DNA of 64,000 nt, from assembly GCA_964035575.1 (NCBI GenBank), contig OZ037873.1:620001-684000 (forward strand), read 5' to 3'. The position numbers and the translations under genes are program-made. The DNA is from Rhynchopus sp. YZ270_cl-10 (Eukaryota; Euglenozoa; Diplonemea; Diplonemida; Diplonemidae). Positions 61,901 through 64,000 of the stretch are shown here, in pieces. The notes under the pieces are model-generated. The model worked only from the letters and a program-made list of their open reading frames with translations. It searched no databases and was not told the origin of the DNA. Position 1 is the stretch's first letter, and each line of letters begins with the position of its first letter.

Positions 61901-63151
61901 TTTGTGACTGGAGCTGCAAAAAAGTACCTCTGATCACCCCAAACAATGCAATAAAATAATCTTTGGAAAAAAATGCGCATCTTTGCGTCTCCGCCCATCA
62001 ACGAAGAGGGGGCTTTTACCCGAGAGGGAAGTAATCAGGTAGATGCACAAAATATAAAAGGATGCCATAATGCCATGCACCCTTTTCTCATTTCATTCTC
62101 TGTGTACTCTACAGTCAAAAAGTGTCACTTTGTCGTTCCCTCACCCCCCTTCTTGTAGTTGTTTGATGCGTTGACGCTTCCACACACACTAAAAAATCAC
62201 CTGTTGGGTGGTGGTGTTGCGGAGCACGGTTGGGTGAGTGAACGACGTGACACTTTCCGCTCACAAAGTAGTGTGCGTAAAAAAAAATATGTTCGGGCGT
62301 CCCAAAAAAAAAAGGTGCCAACTCTCCAAAAATTTGCCAAACTTATTTGGACTCCAATTTTGTTTTTTAGTACTGTATATTTGATGCACACCATACCACC
62401 ACCACACAGCACCCACAAGAATCCGTGGAGGTCTCCGTATCTTACAAACCACGCCACCACAAGGACGGTGACAAGGAAAACCCTGCAGACCTCATTGACG
62501 AGCACTTCCAGGTCCATGTATGCAAACCCCTACCCCCTGATATTTTCTTTTTATAGTGACGAAACGTTGCAGGCTGACACTACGAAAACACAGCTTCAAA
62601 AATGACAGTGGAGATTGCACAACTGTGGCAGCACAACCCGAGGCAACTACACTACTCCAACAGTTTATCAAAATTAATTAAATGTGCTCATTTTGCCATC
62701 CCTCCCCCTCTCCCCTCCCTACCAGGCCAAAATCGCATCACTCTCGGACGAGAAAAGCTATGAGGAAGTGTTCAAACGTGACGACGGGGCTGCACCGCGT
62801 GCAAAGTACAGAATTCGGTGTGTGTTTGCACCGGTTACGAATATGACACCGGCAGGGAGTTTATCGCGTTCGCCGCATCGAGAGTATAGCCCTGGGGTTT
62901 TGGTTCCCGAACGTCTACAACAGCTTCGTGACGAACGTACCAGTCTGGAACATACGCTCGATGCGCTCCACCGAGAAGTTGTGCGTGCCAAGACCGAGGA
63001 GTCACGACTCCGGAGTGACGTCGGAAGCATCACCGCCCCCACCCTGCCTCTCGACATCCCCGTCCCGCTCGCCACCCTCATTGTGCTCCTCGGTCTCTTC
63101 CTTGCTCGGGTGGTGCTTCATATGGCCGAAGAGCTGCAAGGGTTTTGTTAG
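58949..63151 (+). CDS. VAP (VAMP-associated, MSP-domain) ER tether protein, four exons
   Basis: Exons 58949-59054, 59286-59458, 62410-62517, 62726-63151; phases 1, 0, 0 fit. 270 residues. After a Ser/Gly-rich head, the MSP domain spans exons 2-4: LTFNPRKLCFPPPLDRVIEN, RIILHNPSPTCVAWKFLSAT PRRYFVTPIVGFL, then ESVEVSVSYKPRHHKDGD and KYRIRCVFAP. A coiled coil follows (ERLQQLRDERTSLEHTLDAL HREVVRAKTEESRL) and a C-terminal membrane anchor (VPLATLIVLLGLFLARVVLH). This is the full VAP plan: an ER membrane protein that binds FFAT-motif lipid-transfer partners at contact sites. The FFAT-contact residues around the KVKTTAPxxYxVxP-like segment are partly kept (KFLSATPRRYFVTP). The 2.95-kb intron 2 is packed with satellites and a MITE; intron 3 carries an R3 repeat. 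Confidence 0.88.
59632..60004 (+). repeat. Minisatellite TGTGATTTTTTGTGATT... in VAP intron 2, array 1
   Basis: Units of about 50-60 nt composed of TGTGATTTTTTGTGATTTTC blocks ended by CGCATTCCGGATTT. About six to seven units. On the minus strand it gives a long frame of MRITKNHRKSQKITKSG repeats, an artefact of the repeat. Confidence 0.9.
60142..60383. mobile_element. MITE, CCGACCCTCCCCCGTG family, copy 2 (VAP intron 2)
   Basis: TA (60140-60141), CCGACCCTCCCCCGTGAAAT TGTCCCC, then several internal direct and inverted copies of GACAATTTCA, and the inverse end GGGGGACAATTTCACGGGGG AGGGTCGG with TA (60384-60385). It is twice as long as copy 1 at 38476, because of the internal repeats. Confidence 0.8.
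60404..61205 (+). repeat. 9-mer satellite (TGTATACTG)n, about 85 copies
   Basis: Nearly perfect array of TGTATACTG, about 800 bp, starting right beside the MITE end, where shorter imperfect units (TGTGTACTGGG, TGTGAAAACTG) show its birth. The unit contains the palindrome GTATAC. As nine is a multiple of three and the unit has no stop in any frame, all six frames stay open. Confidence 0.95.
61232..61310 (-). repeat. GGGGTCAATTTGCCGAAATG repeat, reverse copy
   Basis: Reverse complement reads CGGCATTTGCATTTCCGGAA TCCGTCCGGCCAGTGGTGGG GTCAATTTGCCGAAATGGAC. It is the best-kept copy of the family seen at 25.4-25.9 kb and 1.2-1.4 kb. It starts where the 9-mer satellite ends. Confidence 0.6.
61725..61910 (+). 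repeat. Minisatellite array 2, VAP intron 2
   Basis: Same TGTGATTTTTTGTGATTTTC / CGCATTCCAGATTT unit as at 59632-60004, about three units. The two arrays of the same repeat lie 1.7 kb apart, with the MITE and 9-mer satellite between them, so an original array may have been split. Confidence 0.85.
62604..62672 (+). repeat. R3 repeat, copy 3, in VAP intron 3
   Basis: GACAGTGGAGATTGCACAAC, TGTGGCAGCACAACCCGAGG, CAACTACACTACTCCAACAG, TTTATCAAAA. Copies 1 and 2 lie at 17074 and 18111. All three are in the same orientation. Confidence 0.65.
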
Positions 63152-64000
63152 AAAAATAACTAGAATTTTTTGGGGTGGGTAGAGAAAAGGATGCCTTGGG
63201 GGTTCTGTGGTGAGAATGTGCCAATGCAAAGTCTTGTTAAAAGAGGACACCCAGAACCGAGTGGAAGCGGCAAGTCACATTTTTTTTTTTGGGGGCTGGA
63301 TTGTTAAGAATGAAGGTGAAATCCAGCTTCCCCTAACCCTCTGCATAAAGGTTCCTCTGCTGTCCAGGGGTGGAGGGGTATGGGGCTTTATTTTTTTATT
63401 TTTTTGTCCGAAAATGAATTTTAGTTCGTTTACAAGTTTTGACAAAACCGGGTTTTGTTTTGTTTTTTTTCCTTCAAAAAATTAGGGTTTAGATTTTCCC
63501 TTCCCACACCCCCCCCCCCCCCCCAATCCCAGTCGAAACGATGCCGTGATTTTCATAGTAGCCAAAGATGTGTACACGAGAGACATTCATCTTTTATAAA
63601 ATTGTTTTTCTTTCTGAACCCCCCACCCCCTGAGAAGAAGAACAATGAAAAAAAAAAAACTCCCCCAAAAAAGTTTTTAAGCACCGAGGGGCTAAGGATC
63701 GTCTTACCTTTCTTCTGTTCGAAGGATAATGACATAACCCCCCTTTTTTAGAGCACAAAAGCAAAATTAACAAAAAAAAAAAAACTTTATAAAAAAAACA
63801 ACTCATTCTGATGGAGACGTTATGCACGTTTTTTTTTCAACTTCTCCTTTTTTATTAGATGCAAACCACGAAATGGATTGTAGGACTGCATGGTTGGATG
63901 TCCACCCCGGTACAGCCCGGTCATTGTACCAAGGTACACTGTTCACGAGAGGGCTTTTGTATTTCAATTCTACTTTTTTAAAAATCTGCCTAGGCAACCA
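63152..64000. other. 3' flank: two hairpins and a SINE-like element
   Basis: No gene. Diverged family 1 hairpins at 63564-63594 (AAAGATGTGTAC, ACGAGAG, ACATTCATCTTT; outer stem AAAGATG/CATCTTT perfect) and 63671-63705 (TAAGC, ACCGAGG, GGCTAAGGATCGTCTT). A full SINE-like copy F follows at 63855-63975. A C-run of about 18 lies near 63510. Confidence 0.5.
63855..63975 (+). repeat. SINE-like element, full copy F
   Basis: TAGATGCAAACCACGAAATG, GATTGTAGGACTGCATGGTT, GGATGTCCACCCCGGTACAG, CCCGGTCATTGTACCAAGGT, ACACTGTTCACGAGAGGGCT then TTTGTATTTCAATTC. The clearest consensus-like copy in the window. Confidence 0.7.

Overview
The window is nuclear DNA of a single-celled eukaryote that I cannot name. 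The genes carry GT-AG introns with a strikingly uniform donor (GTATG in 12 of the 13 introns I could place, GTACA in the other). The proteins are plainly eukaryotic (TM9SF/nonaspanin, VAP, RING, EF-hand, CCCH zinc fingers). Intergenic DNA and introns are loaded with homopolymers, microsatellites and small inverted-repeat transposons. Every gene I can support lies on the + strand. Most are preceded within about 100 nt by a long pyrimidine tract ending in AG, which would suit spliced-leader trans-splicing and one-way gene arrays. A euglenozoan of the diplonemid kind is one candidate, but this is inference: I saw no spliced leader, rRNA or tRNA gene.

Layout. 1-4.8 kb: repeats and decayed coding-like scraps. 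4.8-6.8 kb: ankyrin-repeat gene cut short by a MITE. 7.6-10.1 kb: sulfatase-peroxidase fusion. 11.3-12.6 kb: a stray ankyrin-gene 5' fragment, then a ubiquitin-like/WD40 gene. 12.7-16.6 kb: five-exon TM9SF gene. 16.6-23.2 kb: repeat desert with a 743-bp hAT-type element and a 3.27-kb inverted-repeat element. 23.3-34.0 kb: RING/B-box gene, probably four exons, whose introns hold another hAT-type element and a 3.1-kb composite of nested fold-backs. 35.2-38.2 kb: coilin-like/cold-shock RNA-binding protein. 38.9-40.5 kb: Nudix-CCCH protein. 42.0-42.5 kb: fragment of a Mutator-like transposase. 42.7-44.3 kb: second ankyrin gene. 45.0-46.0 kb: TRAIP-like RING protein. 46.3-53.7 kb: two nearly identical ubiquitin-like/DUF4116-repeat genes in a tandem duplication. 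53.9-58.4 kb: four-TM protein, small CCCH protein, EF-hand light-chain-like protein. 58.9-63.2 kb: four-exon VAP gene whose large intron holds an 800-bp 9-mer satellite.

The genes do not form one pathway. Housekeeping membrane genes (TM9SF, VAP) sit among RNA-binding proteins (coilin-like, Nudix-CCCH, CCCH) and lineage-expanded scaffolds (ankyrin, Ubl-WD40, Ubl-DUF4116, RING).

The most unusual signal is a family of about 20 short hairpins with near-constant loop ACGAGAG and tail ATAAACTTTTCTT, scattered through introns and gene flanks. All are in the sense orientation and several show compensatory stem changes. A second, rarer hairpin family (tail GTATATGAAA) and a related SINE-like element of about 110 nt share the one-strand bias. 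I think these act, or once acted, as RNA.
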